Shown here: piece by piece, positions 12,047 to 23,700 of the stretch
Layout of the letters: each line of letters begins with the position of its first letter
How positions within the stretch are numbered: position 1 is the first letter of the stretch
From: Rhizophagus irregularis
Taxonomy: Eukaryota; Glomeromycota; Glomeromycetes; Glomerales; Glomeraceae
DNA: 64,000 nt
Assembly: GCF_026210795.1 (NCBI RefSeq)
Contig: NC_089458.1
Coordinates: 1,426,001 to 1,490,000, forward strand
Reading direction: 5' to 3'
Program-made: the position numbers and the translations under genes
Notes under the pieces: generated by a model
Databases searched by the model: none
Told to the model about the DNA's origin: nothing
What the model saw: only the letters and a program-made list of their open reading frames with translations

Positions 12047-12687
12047 CTAATAAAAATATTATAAAATTCTATTTACTAATATTTGTTAATTTTAGTATAA
12101 TAATAATTACTAATAATAATTTTCTTTTTAATACTTTAAAAATTAAAAATTAAAAATTTATTAATAATACTATTAAGTAATTATATATATTTTATAATAT
12201 AAATATTTTTAAAAATATATATAAATCTAATTTCTTTAAAAATAATATATATATATAAATTAGTAAAATTTTATAAAAACTCTTTTCTATAAGCCTTTAA
12301 TCCATAATTTTTTATAAAAAATAAAAGAAATTTTTTAAAAGAAAAGTTTAAAATAATTAGATACAAGTATAAAATAACACTTATTTTAAAAAATTTTACA
12401 AGAAATATATATAAAAATAAATGCAAAAGAAACATGGTAACTGATAAGTTTTTGCTGAATTTTTAGATAAACAAATAAAACACTGTCATGTATTATTTTA
12501 TAAAAAGACACCAAACTTTTAGAGACAAAGCTTCAAATATTACTAGGATTATATTTTTTACTTAAACTTATACTTTAAAACCTCATTTACTTCTAAAGTT
12601 AGCAAAAAAAGAAAGTATTATTATAGAGATTTTACTGAAGTTTTTTCAGAATAATTTTAAATATACTCTTTTGCAACTTTTAATATA

Positions 12688-13604
12688 CACTACCTAGACA
12701 AAATTAGCGGACACCATATATGTATTATTTACTTAAAATTATACATAATAATAATACTTGAAATTTTAATATATGATAAAATAAATTCTAAAGTATATAT
12801 ATTTGAAATTTCATGTTTCTAGCTTTTATACATCTGTTTTAATTAAAATCCTAAAAAAGAATAAACAAATTTTTAATGATAATCATACTACTAATATGAC
12901 AGATAAGCTGCCAATTTATTTATAATCATGTTATTCGTGTATATTAATAATATTTGAAATTTTAATATGTAATAGCATGAATCCTTATCAATATATTCAA
13001 AATTTCCTATAGTTAGCTATAAGTATTGTAAAAAAAAATTTGCAAAATTGATTATTCTTTAAAAATTATAAAATTCATCAGTATTTCACATTTTCTATAT
13101 ACTTTACATAAATAAAATTATTTTAAATTTTACATTATATGAAAGCTATTATTTTGAGAAGTAAATGTGCAAATTTATATGTCTTCACCTTTTCTAATAA
13201 AAAAAAAATGAGATGTTATCCAAAATATTAATTTTTTTTCTATTAGGAATTTTTTAGACTTTTTTCAATTAGTATAGCTGTACGAAAATTAAAAGCATGA
13301 AAATTTGAATACATACTCTTTAGGATATGTGTTATAACATATTAAAATTTCAAGTATTATTATTATGTATAATTCTAAGCAAATAATAAAAATAGATTGC
13401 CCATTATATTTGTTCAATCATTAAAAATTCTTTATTGGAATTTTTTTAATTAATACAGATGCATGAAGACTAGAAGCATAAAATTTTAAATATATGCTCT
13501 TTAAAATCTATATTATCACATATTAAAAATTCAAGTATTGTTATTATGTACAATTTTAAGTAAATAATATATATATGATGTCCGCTATTTTTGTCTAGAT
13601 AGTG
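12688..13604. mobile_element. Tc1/mariner-type non-autonomous element with long TIRs
   Basis: Terminal inverted repeats of roughly 85 bp begin cactacctagacaaaatta and run through gcggacacc, a typical Tc1/mariner terminus, and TA dinucleotides flank both ends (12,686-12,687 and 13,605-13,606). There is no transposase frame in the 917 bp. A second, degraded copy of the terminal segment lies inside each arm: about 12,905-13,040 on the left, and about 13,245-13,405 on the right, which repeats 13,440-13,600. The element therefore has a doubled-arm structure, either a nested insertion or an internal duplication. Confidence 0.75.
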
Positions 13605-14227
13605 TATATCTAAAGAAGTTTATTAGAACTTTTTACAAAGAATTAGAATAATATATAAATAGAACTAATAGATGTTATTGCTAATATAAGCTTTACATTA
13701 AATTAAAATAACATAAATCTGTCTAATAATAACTCAAATTTACTAAATAATTATAATAATTTCTAATAGTCTATTTTATTAATCAAAATTAGTACAACTT
13801 CTAAATCTATTCTATTTAATACCAAATTAAAAGAAAATGTAAGAAGAACAAAAACATTATAGTTAAAATACAAACTGCTAACTTTTTTATTAATCAAACT
13901 AAATTGAAGCAAAAAAAGCATTTTTTACAAATTATATAATATTACTAATTAGACTATCTATAATAAAACTTTACATTTAAAGATTAATCTAACTAGTCTC
14001 TATAAATGTAAAAAGGAATTGAAAAATCTAAAGATTACTAAAAAATTTAAATCTGAATTTATATAAACTTTATAATTAATTTCTATTTCAAATGTATAAA
14101 GTTATTATTAAATCTATATCAAATTTTACTATTTCAGGATTTAGTAATCAGATTTTAATGATCTTTAGCTTGTTAGATTTGTCTTAATGAGATGAATATT
14201 TTGATATATAATTTATATATATTGATA

Positions 14228-14472
14228 GAACTCCACTTACTTATAATAAAGGTCACTATAACTCTAAGGTAAAATTATTAAGAAAAAAATTTTAATGATC
14301 CTATTATAAATAGATAAATTATATCTAAAAAAAGAAATGTTACATTGTATTATTATAATTTTTTTCCTTTTAAATCAATTAACCAATAATATTAAGAATT
14401 GAAGTAAAGTAAAATTACTAGTAAATTTGAAATTTTTTCTGAAGACTTTTATTATAAGTAAGTGGGATCCTA
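14228..14472. mobile_element. MITE with CTTACTTATAATA terminal repeats
   Basis: Imperfect terminal inverted repeats (cacttacttataataaagg at the left, its near reverse complement at the right) bound about 245 bp without coding capacity. Near-identical 8-mers atattgat and atattaat flank it like a target duplication. It sits inside the older MITE at 14,027-14,731 and has a relative at 11,207-11,452. Confidence 0.6.
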
Positions 14473-14513
14473 TATTAATTGTTGAGATATTGTATTTTTA
14501 AATTTTAATTATA

Positions 14514-14700
14514 CAGTTATCCTCCCATATAATCACACCCTTCAGACCAAAAAAAAAAATGGTGTGACTATAAAAATTATATATGATGTGATTAAAGTGA
14601 AGGTTTTTTTAATAAGTTTATTAGTAACTTGAGATTAATGTAAATGTGCTTATAAGGGAGTTGTGATTATACAGGGGGTGACTATATGGGAGGATGACTG
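14514..14700. mobile_element. pogo-like MITE
   Basis: The 187-bp element begins cagttatcctcccatataat, and its end is the near-perfect reverse complement (cagtcatcctcccatatagt). TA lies directly outside both ends (14,512-14,513 and 14,701-14,702). The CAGT start, pyrimidine-rich TIR and TA target are typical of pogo/Tigger elements. It has no coding sequence. Confidence 0.85.
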
Positions 14701-15715
14701 TATAGGAATTGTTTTAGTAATTTTTAGAGTTCAAAAAACTCTTTTGAAAAAAAGAATTAATTAACTGTAATAAAAATTTCTGAAAGAAAATAAATTTCTA
14801 TTTATAAAAATAAATAAAAAAAATTAAAAAGCTAAAAACCTATTATAGAATATGATTAATAAATTATTTTATTATCAGTTCATTTTATAACCTATCTGTT
14901 AACTTTTCAGAATCTCTTTTAGTTCTGATCTTGAAGCTTTTCTTTGCCTTATTATTCTTATCATTTGACTTACATTTTTAATTAAAAGATTCTTTAACAA
15001 TATTTTCTTTCTTGAATTCACAACTTTTATATAATTATATTTTAGAAGAATTTTATTAATACTTGTAATTTTATTCATAAGATTAAGATTTTTTTTAGAG
15101 ACTTTTTTAATATCTTTAAAATTGTTAATTTAGTTTTAGATATCTGATTAAATTAAAAGAAAATATTAGTAGTAGTACTAATAATTAAAACTAAGTCTAT
15201 CAATCTCAAATTTTTTTATCAATTAAATTATTTAAATCTTTTTACTTTTTCAAGTAAACTAGTAGTAAACTATAAGTTTGCACTTTCTTAATGTGATAAT
15301 AACTTTGACTAAATATAGTGAAATTATCAGTTATTGTAAAAGAAAGTCATAAATATTAAGTTTAAGAAATTTTTCTTTTTCTTTTTAATTTGTAAAAAAA
15401 TTAAATGGCTGGAAACTATTTTACAGAAATATTTTTTAATAAAGCTATTTATATACTATTCTTTCAGATAAATTTGTATTATTTATTCATTTTTAATTAA
15501 GATGATGTATTTTCTGAATTTTAAGTAGTATAATAAATCTATATTTTTTTAGATTAAGAAAATATCATAAATAATATTATTAATAAATGCAATTGTCTAT
15601 TCTATTAATTAATATTTAGTTATTATAAATGAGCCAAAAATTATGAAAATCCAATTACTTTACAGAAACCTTAAATTTTTGAACAATATCGAATTAATAT
15701 AATAATGATGTTAAA

Positions 15716-16380
15716 TATATATCGTAATGATATCGATTTGCAAATGATATCATTATGATATTGCAATGATATCATTTTGATATTAATTTAATATATCAAA
15801 ATGATATCATAAAGATATTTGCTTGAAGAGATATCATTTCGATATTAATTTAATATATCAAAACGATATCATAAAGATATTCGTCAAGAGATATCAAATC
15901 AATATCATCTCGATATTATTATAACAACAATAATTTTTTTGAAAAATAGAAAATAAATACAATATTAATAAGATATCATTTCAATATTAATTCAATATCA
16001 ATACGACATCATAAAGATATCACTTTATAATTATCTAATCGACATTATATCGACATTGACAAAATAATGAATCGACGTCATTTTGATATTGTTAAAATAA
16101 TAATAAATTTTTTAATAAATGCAATATCAATATAATATTATTTTAACATTAATTCAGTATCAAAACAATATCGTAAAGATATCACTTTATAATTATGATC
16201 TAATCGATATCTTATCGATATCGACAAAATAGCGAATCAATATCATTTTGATATTGTTAAAATAATAAATTTTTAAAAATGTAGTATAAATTTTATATAT
16301 TGATATAATATCATTTCAATATTAATTTAGTATCAAAAAAATATCATAAAGATATTATTACTTTTAAAATATTAATATCG
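15716..16380. repeat. GATATC-rich palindromic tandem repeat
   Basis: From 15,716 to about 15,925, short palindromes such as gatatcattttgatatt follow each other. From about 15,925, a unit of roughly 165 bp is repeated about two and a half times. Each unit runs from a tract like aataaattttttaataaatg through cataaagatatcactttata to cattttgatattgttaaaat. The units differ from each other at many positions, so this is an old array. Confidence 0.65.
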
Positions 16381-16699
16381 TTAAATTCAATTTTATAATA
16401 TTTTAATAATATGTAACTTAATTTAAAAGTTAATTTAAATAAATCAAAGTTATTATTATTTATTACAATAACAATTTTAATTAGATACAAATAAAGTATG
16501 TATTAGTTCAAACTGAATATTATACAACAGATCAATAATTCTATAATAAACTAATTCAATAAATTAAAAGCATGAGTTAAATACAATAGGAATCTAAAAA
16601 ATTAATGATTGTAAGTCAAAACATTATGCTTTAATACTCAAGAATCATAATTCATCAACCCAAAGTTAAGGATTAACTGGGTACCTTGCTTTAGATTCA

Positions 16700-17210
16700 G
16701 CGATACTGCCCAAGTTGGATAGGATGTCACAGGTACGCTTTAAGAAGACTCATTATGACTCTCTTGTAAAAAAGATAAGTATATTTGAAAATATCAAACA
16801 TGAATTCATTTTAGAAGTTTGGTGAAAAACCCTTATAAATAACTGCAGTTTCATCATTACCAAAATCATTGAACTTAGGAATACAATGAAAAAGTTCATG
16901 AGAATGACGGCTTTAAAAAAAAAATACAAATATATTCTTAATTTTGACAATGCATCCTTATTCTTTGGCCTGAAATTCTCATATGACTAAATTATTGTTA
17001 TTTGTAATTTGATCCATTGAATCCACCATAAATTGCCAGGTAAAGCGAATTTTTATTAGACAACTATAGCTTTATCAATAAACGTTGCAATGTGTTTGGA
17101 CAAATGACAACCTGTTTAATAAATTTTAAATAGGCAAACGTGGTCCTAAAACCCATTATAAAATAGGCTGCAAGAAGTGCAAAGCAACTTACCTAACCCA
17201 CGAGTAGGTT
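16700..17210 (+). pseudogene. Decayed coding remnant, possibly transposase
   Basis: The plus strand reads peptide runs such as THYDSLVKKISIFENIKHEF and LRNTMKKFMRMTALKKKYKY followed by LNFDNASLFFGLKF, and further on KRGPKTHYKIGCKKCKATYL, with stops and frame changes between them. The composition and the neighbouring pogo-like MITE suggest a dead DNA-transposon gene, but I cannot assign the family. Confidence 0.3.
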
Positions 17211-17500
17211 TAAGGGTTAGGAAATCAATTATACGCTAAACATACACAAGTTGGTATAGAGTTAAAGTCTTACAAACTAAAAATTATTTTTGCCACTTAA
17301 TTCTCCAATAATCAATGTTATAAAAAAGTTACTTACAACTTAAGCCTACTTAATTATATATAAAATGACATTTCAAACAAACAGAGCTTATGATATATGA
17401 GAATATCCTATCATACCTATTTTAACCCTTGATTAAAGGATTTTTGTTGCATTATCAAACTGATTATATAAATTTTACGCTTATATAATATAAGCTTATA

Positions 17501-17681
17501 CAGTCTACCTTTGATATAGCGAAGAAGCCGTTCTACATCTCAAATTCGTTATAGCAAATTAACAAAGAATTTGAAAAATTTGATTGGTTACTTCATTATA
17601 GCGAAAGAAAATTGATATATTTTATTGGCCAAACGTCATGTGATTTGTTATATTAAAATTCGCTATAGGAAGGGTAAACTG
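17501..17681. mobile_element. pogo-like MITE (second family)
   Basis: The 181-bp element starts cagtctacctttgatatagc and ends with the inverted counterpart (cagtttacccttcctatagc when reverse-complemented). It is flanked by TA at 17,499-17,500 and 17,682-17,683. Its inside differs from the 14.5-kb and 58.1-kb elements, so it belongs to a separate family using similar ends. Confidence 0.85.
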
Positions 17682-17828
17682 TACCTATATAATCAATAAA
17701 ACAAGTCCGCCTTTTTCTATAACACACTATACATGATGGCAAACAGTATAGGAGACAAACTCTACTTTTCAAAAAGAAAGTTTTTTTTTTTTAAAAAAAA
17801 AAATGTACAAAATAAATAGTCTTAAATA

Positions 17829-19025
17829 GAGCTCTGAATTTGACCCGACAGATCGGGTAATCTGACAGGTTGACCTGAAAAATTCAGGTCAGGTAGCAGA
17901 TTTAATGACCCTGGTTTCTTTGGGTCATACTACCACAGTCGAAGATCGACCTGACCCATTAACCCAACATATTTTGGTCAAAAATAAGACATTTCAGCAT
18001 TTTATATATATAAAAAATACCAAACTGATCTGAATCTGACATTTTTTTATTAAAAATAATTACAAAAACGTCTTTTTTTATTAAAAACATTAGGTTCAAT
18101 TAAAGAAACAAAAAAAAATGTTTTTTTTATTAAAAAATGTCGAACCTGACATTTTTTATTAAAAGAAACAAAAAAAACCATTTCTTTAATTAAAAAATGT
18201 CTAACCTGACGTTTTTTATTTATTAAAAGAAACAAAAAAATGTTTCTTTAATTAAAAAATGTCAGGTTTGACATTTTTTCATTAAAAGAAACAAAAAAAA
18301 TGTTTCTTTAATTAAAAAACGTCGAACCTGAATTTTTTATTAAAAGAAACAAAAAAAAATGTTTTTTTATCAAAAAATGTCGAACCTGCCATTTTTTATT
18401 AAAAGAAACAAAAGAAAACGTTTCTTTAATTAAAAAACGTTGAACTCGACGTTTTTTATTAAAAGAAACAAAAAACATGTTTTTTTATTAAAAAACGTCA
18501 AACCTGATGTTTTTTATTAAAAGAAACAAAAGAAAACGTTTCTTTAATTAAAAAATGTCAAACCTGACATTTTTTATTAAAATAAACAAAAGAAAACATT
18601 TCTTTAATTAAAAAACGTTGAACCTGACGTTTTTTATTAAAAGAAATAAAAAAAAATTGTTTTTTTAATTTAAAAACGTTGAACCTGACATTTTTTCATT
18701 TAAAAAAACAAAAAAAAGTTTCTTTAATTTAAAAATGTCGGGTCTGACGTTTTTCATTAGAAGAAACAAAAAAAATACGTTTTGGCATAATAAAAAGTGC
18801 CAAAACATACTTTTCCATAAAATAATTGTAAAAAAAAAACATTCAGCATTTTTTCGATATATAAAAAACGCTGAAACGTTTTTTGTCCAAAATATATTGG
18901 GTGATAGGTTGGGTTGGGTATAGAATTGACTGTGATATTCGGGGACAGTCGCCAAGTCGTCCAAACTACTTTAGAGAATCGAGTCAAGTCAATTACCTGT
19001 GGTCCCCATCAAGCAATCGAACTCA
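17829..19025. mobile_element. TIR element carrying a palindromic minisatellite
   Basis: The ten-base direct repeat gtcttaaata lies at 17,819-17,828 and 19,026-19,035 and looks like a target-site duplication (8-10 bp). Between the repeats, about 190 bp at each end are imperfect inverted repeats of each other: gagctctgaatttgacccga matches the inverted right end gagttcgatt, and acccaacatattttggtc matches acccaatatattttggac. The centre is a tandem array (18,010-18,780). No protein is encoded. The TSD length fits hAT or Mutator-type elements. Confidence 0.7.
18010..18780. repeat. About 60-bp tandem repeat, each unit self-complementary
   Basis: Roughly twelve units of 57-65 bp share the core attaaaagaaacaaaaaaa, then tgtttctttaattaaaaaa and cgaacctgacattttttatt. 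GAAACA and TGTTTC in each unit are inverted, as are the AAAAATGTC and GACATTTTT blocks, so single strands would fold into repeated hairpins. The small reading frames seen on both strands here are products of the repeat. It is not a CRISPR array: there are no unique spacers. Confidence 0.8.
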
Positions 19026-19035
19026 GTCTTAAATA

Positions 19036-20250
19036 AAATAGTGGTTAAATTGACTTTTTAGAAATTAATAGGCCTTATAGTCTTATAATATACGTGATCA
19101 TTTAATCAAACAATTTACTAAATTTGGTATTACATGAACTTGATCAATCTGATAATTGCTTAGTCTCTTTATAGGTGGATATTTCTTAAATTATCACCTG
19201 AACTTTTCAATTTTTTGCAGAATTGAAAATGGAAATCGGAAAAGTATTCTGATTCAGAATTTTTTTTTAAAAAATGTGTTTGTTATTTTGTAAATTACCA
19301 GTCAGAATTGGCTTAAACTTTAAAGTTCTTACTTTACACAAATATTACGCAAATGTATTCTTTTTGATTTGTATAAGAACGTCAAATATATAGAGATATT
19401 TAGGCTGTATACACTAAAGAAGAAATGTCACATACTAATAACCATTCCATTTTTAACAAAATAATAATTACTTTTTAAACTTGAAAATGTTATATCTTAG
19501 ATAAACATTTTATAGTTTTATATATCCATTTTATTTTATATTATTATCACTCGACATTATGGTATAATGTTTAGAATAATGATATTTTATATTATCATTT
19601 ACTTGTAAAATTTACTAAATTTATTCAATGTAATATCGTTATAAAATGCATAATTTTATAAAAAAATTAGAGCATTTGCTAAGATTTATAACTATGTATA
19701 ATTTAATATTATTATTAATAATTATAATTGGTAATAAATTACTAGAGTTAAATTTAAAATTATAACTAAGTATAAACTATCTAAAGATATAAAACTGAAA
19801 GTTAGGTAAATAATAGTAAAAAATCTATAAAATTAAAGTTTAACAATAAATTTTACATAATATCATTAATTAAAATTTTCTTTCTTTAGCAATGCTAAAT
19901 TTTAGCTTTTAAAATCATATATGATGTTAAAATCACTTAATTATGAAATACAAATGTTTTAACATACTTTTAAATTTAAAACATTTCTAATATATTTATT
20001 TTAAAAAAATTTTAATAAATTTGTTTGAAAATTGCTTAACATTAAGAATTTGATTTATAATAATAGTTTTTCAATATGTAATATATATTAATTACTTTTA
20101 CTAATTTATATTAATAATAAGTATATAGCTTTTTATAATTTATTTTAAAGTTATACTTTATAATAAAATTTTGTTAATAAATCTATAATAGTTAAAAATT
20201 TAAATTGAACTTTAAGCCAAATTTAAATAATTTATCTAAATTAAATATAA
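19036..20250. other. Gene-free AT-rich stretch
   Basis: This is very AT-rich sequence with no coding potential and no repeat I could delimit. Confidence 0.5.
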
Positions 20251-20257
20251 CTTATAG

Positions 20258-20404
20258 GTTTTTACTTCAAATCATCGGGAGTGATCATTACCGTTGGCCA
20301 GAATTATCAATTTTTACCGGTACTATATTTTTTTAATGCTGGTCGATTGTAATAATTTCAGTCACTGGTGATCATCACCCCCAGTGATAGTTAGAAAAAT
20401 TCTA
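20258..20404. repeat. Dispersed repeat, better-preserved copy (probable MITE)
   Basis: This GC-richer island in AT-rich DNA has imperfect inverted ends (tcgggagtgatcattaccgt against tgggggtgatgatcaccagt). A decayed copy lies at 11,901-12,046. There is no coding sequence. Confidence 0.6.
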
Positions 20405-20738
20405 ACTTATATATGTATTTTTCAGAATTTTATTTTTTTAGTTTTTTTTTAAAATAATTTTTTTTTCATTTTAAATTGAAAATTTATTAAATAATATTTT
20501 TTTTTAGTTTTTCTTTAAAAACAGCTTTTAAATTTAAATTTTAAATTGGAATATATAAATTGAAAATCCAAAATATAGGTAAAATTACTTTTTTTTTAAT
20601 TTAAAAATATTATTAATTTGTGATTTGTATAAAAAGTAAAGATATATAGTAATATATAGTAATACAGATTACAGAATTTAAAGATGTGGTAAATTAAAGT
20701 ACTAATTTTTGAAATATAATATAAAAGCTAAAAATATT

Positions 20739-20951
20739 GGTATAATATTATACTATTTAGCCAATTTTTTATTAAAAATCCAGTAAATTTTGTGATTATT
20801 AAAAATAATTTTTTTAAAAATTTAAAAAAAAATTCTATTAATTGCAATATATAAAGAAAAAGCATTTTTTTTTTAGTTTATAAAAAAGTTGTTTCTAATA
20901 ACCAAAATTTTACCATAAAAAATTGGCTAAATAGTATAATTTTATACTAAT
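20739..20951. mobile_element. Palindromic MITE
   Basis: The left arm tatactatttagccaatttt and the right arm (its reverse complement) are near-perfect for more than 35 bp, with weaker complementarity inward. The size is about 213 bp, with no coding sequence. Confidence 0.6.
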
Positions 20952-21935
20952 GTTTTATAATGTTTTAGTTTTTACATTATACTTTCATATTTTAAATTCT
21001 GTTCTATTAATAGTTAATTTCTTAGAATTATAAATTAATATTTCTTTTTAAAAAAAATAGTTTCTGGAATTGTTTAAATTGAAATATTAAAAGTAAATTA
21101 AAAAAAAAATTGCTACTTTTTTGATTTTAAAATATTATTAATATTTCTTTTATTTAAAAATAGTTTTTAGACTTGAATTTTGAATTGGAATATTAAAAAT
21201 AAATTAAAAAAAATGAAATTACCATTTTTTTAATTTGAAAATATTATCAGTTATTAACATTCCTTTTATTTTTATTTTTTAGAAATAAGACTTAAATTTT
21301 AATTTATATATTAAAAAGTTTAAATAGCTTTAGTAGGACTCAAAAATATATATATAAAGTCAGATGGTAAAAAATTTTTTTACTATGAACTATATGTAAA
21401 GACTTTTTATATGAGTAGTACATATAATTAACACCTGATATTAAAAATCCTGCAAAAATATGCAAATAAAATTTCAGATATTAATTTATATTAATTATTT
21501 TATTATGGCTTCTATATTATTTATAAAACCAAATACTAATGTAAAAAAATAGAATTTACCATTTTTTCAATAATATTTTTCTAAAATTTCACTTTTTAAC
21601 TCTTAGAAATTTCATTCAATTAATACTAAATATTACAATATGGTTAATTAAATAAGTACATATAGTAAATATATTATATATATATGTAAAATTAGTCAAA
21701 TTTAGACTAAAAATACATAAACTAATTTTTTATATATAAAAATTTTGATAAAAAATATGCAATCTTGATAATTTAACTATAGATGAAAAATTTTAAAATT
21801 GTATGCAAATTAAAACTTTACTTTGTCTAATTTTATTATGATGGCAATGCATCTAGCTATATATATCCCTATATATATATTTCTGAATCCTGCTTTAGTT
21901 TTATATATGTAATTACTAACATTTTTTTTAGTGTA

Positions 21936-22289
21936 ATCTAGTTAAGATAATAACTAATAAAAAAAATGAATTTTAGAAACCTATGATTACTAAAATGTTA
22001 TTGTATTTTCAGGTAAAGAAAATGCAAATACAAGCTGAAAATGCAATAAAATTTTAGTAATCATAAGTTTAAAGTAAATTTACCTATAAGTAACTTTTAA
22101 AGTATAAATATTACACAAATTTTTAAGAAGTCATTTATAAGTAAACTTATTTTAAAACTTATAATTACTAAAATTTTATTGCATTTTTAATTTGTATTTG
22201 CACCTTTTCTACCTAAAAATACAATAAAATTTCAGTAATCACAGATTTCTAAAATTCATTTTTTTTAATTATTATTTTAGCTAAATCAT
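21936..22289. mobile_element. Palindromic MITE with about 150-bp arms
   Basis: The left arm contains attttagaaacctatgatta and attttagtaatcataagttt; the right arm is the imperfect reverse complement of the left over its whole length. The transcript of either strand would form a long hairpin. No coding sequence was seen. Confidence 0.6.
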
Positions 22290-23700
22290 TAAAAAGAAAA
22301 TGGCAATAATTATAAAAGTTTAAATATTTTTCATTTAATTTACAAATAATATATAATAAAATGCATTTTTATTAATATTAATATTAGAAATATGATTTTA
22401 TTACTACTAGATTCTTTCATTAAGATAAATCCAATAATATAATTTTATTAAAATTCACTTTTAAAAATAAGAATATATAGAACAGTAAAATTTTAAAAAT
22501 TATAAAATTAATGAGATATTATTTTATAATAAACTTTAAAAATAAAAGATATAATTAGAGATTTTAATATTTTTTTATAACTTAAATAAAACTTGATGTT
22601 ATTTTTAGTAAATACTTAAGTTTAATTTAAATTAAACTAAAATTATTTGATGAAATTTTTTTTTTTTTAACTGCAGCATATTCATTAGTTTATTAAGTAA
22701 AAAAAAATATATAATTACATAAATGTATAATACTATATATTAAAAACCTAACATTATTAATTAACAAACTACTTGTCATATTATAAAAATACCTTATATG
22801 TGTACTATTGGGTGGAAATTACGCTCAGAAAGTAAGATATGTTTGAAACAGGTTTTCTTAGCAAACGCCTCTCTTTCTACACAATGGGATCTATAAGATT
22901 TATTATTTGATAAAATTGCAATAAAAAATAAAATAAATTTATATATAAAAATTTTATGGTGATTTTTATTAAAAATAAGAATTTTATAAAAAAAATAAAA
23001 ATAAAAATATTAATAAATGTTTTTAATATAAAATTTATTTTTTTATTAGAAATTTAAACTGATTTTTAATATTTTTAACAAATTTTAATAAATGTCTTAT
23101 TAATTTTACTAAAAACTACTTTTTAAAAGATTAGTAAAAAACCTTTTAAAAAGAATAAATAGATATTTATAATATAGAATTTTAAACTATACTAAAATAA
23201 TTCAAATCTTATGTAACAAAAATTTCAAATGAAATATTTTGATTAATATTAGCTAATAATTTTATGCATTTGAAATTAGAATTTATTATTAAGTTTATAT
23301 AAATCAGATTTGAATTCTTTTTAGTATTATAACTATTATTTATATAAATCTTGATTATATATATATATGGAATTATTGTTTTAGATTTAAATTACATAAA
23401 ATACCACTATTATCCTATATTTATTAGTAATTTAAAATATCAATTATATAATAATTATATATATATATATATATTTATTTAAAAATTTAGTTAATTTACT
23501 TCTTTTAAACTTGATTCAAATTTCATACGGCTTAATAATATATAATAAGTAATAATTTTTTACTAATCCATTTTAATTGCTAATTAAGTAACTTTATTAT
23601 GCATTTAATCAGAAAATGGCATAAATCCAATAAATAAATAAATAAAACACTTTATTCTTATTATACAAAAAGATATAAATTAATAATGTAATACTTTAAA
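22290..23700. other. Gene-free AT-rich stretch before the VPS18 3' end
   Basis: I see no gene or delimited repeat, only simple AT-rich sequence. The part nearest 23,700 should hold the VPS18 3' untranslated region and polyadenylation site. Confidence 0.45.

Larger units (their letters stand above)
14027..14731. mobile_element. hAT-type MITE (copy of 57,670-57,952) split by two younger MITEs
   Basis: The left part (14,027-14,227), a middle part (14,473-14,511) and the right end (14,702-14,731) align in order with the intact 57,670-57,952 element. The ends are inverted repeats built around attactaaaa, and the near-direct repeats ttgaaaaa and ttcaaaaa flank the element like an 8-bp target duplication with one change. 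Two other MITEs interrupt it. This copy is enriched in T and A relative to the 57-kb copy. Confidence 0.65.

Noticed and set aside
18010-18780. Possible CRISPR array
   Set aside because: Repeats are directly tandem without unique spacers, and the genome is eukaryotic. The same applies to 60,815-61,590 and 54,160-55,190.
18050-18987. Several 60-100-codon frames on both strands
   Set aside because: All lie in the about 60-bp tandem repeat or the TIR of the 17,829-19,025 element and share its periodicity.
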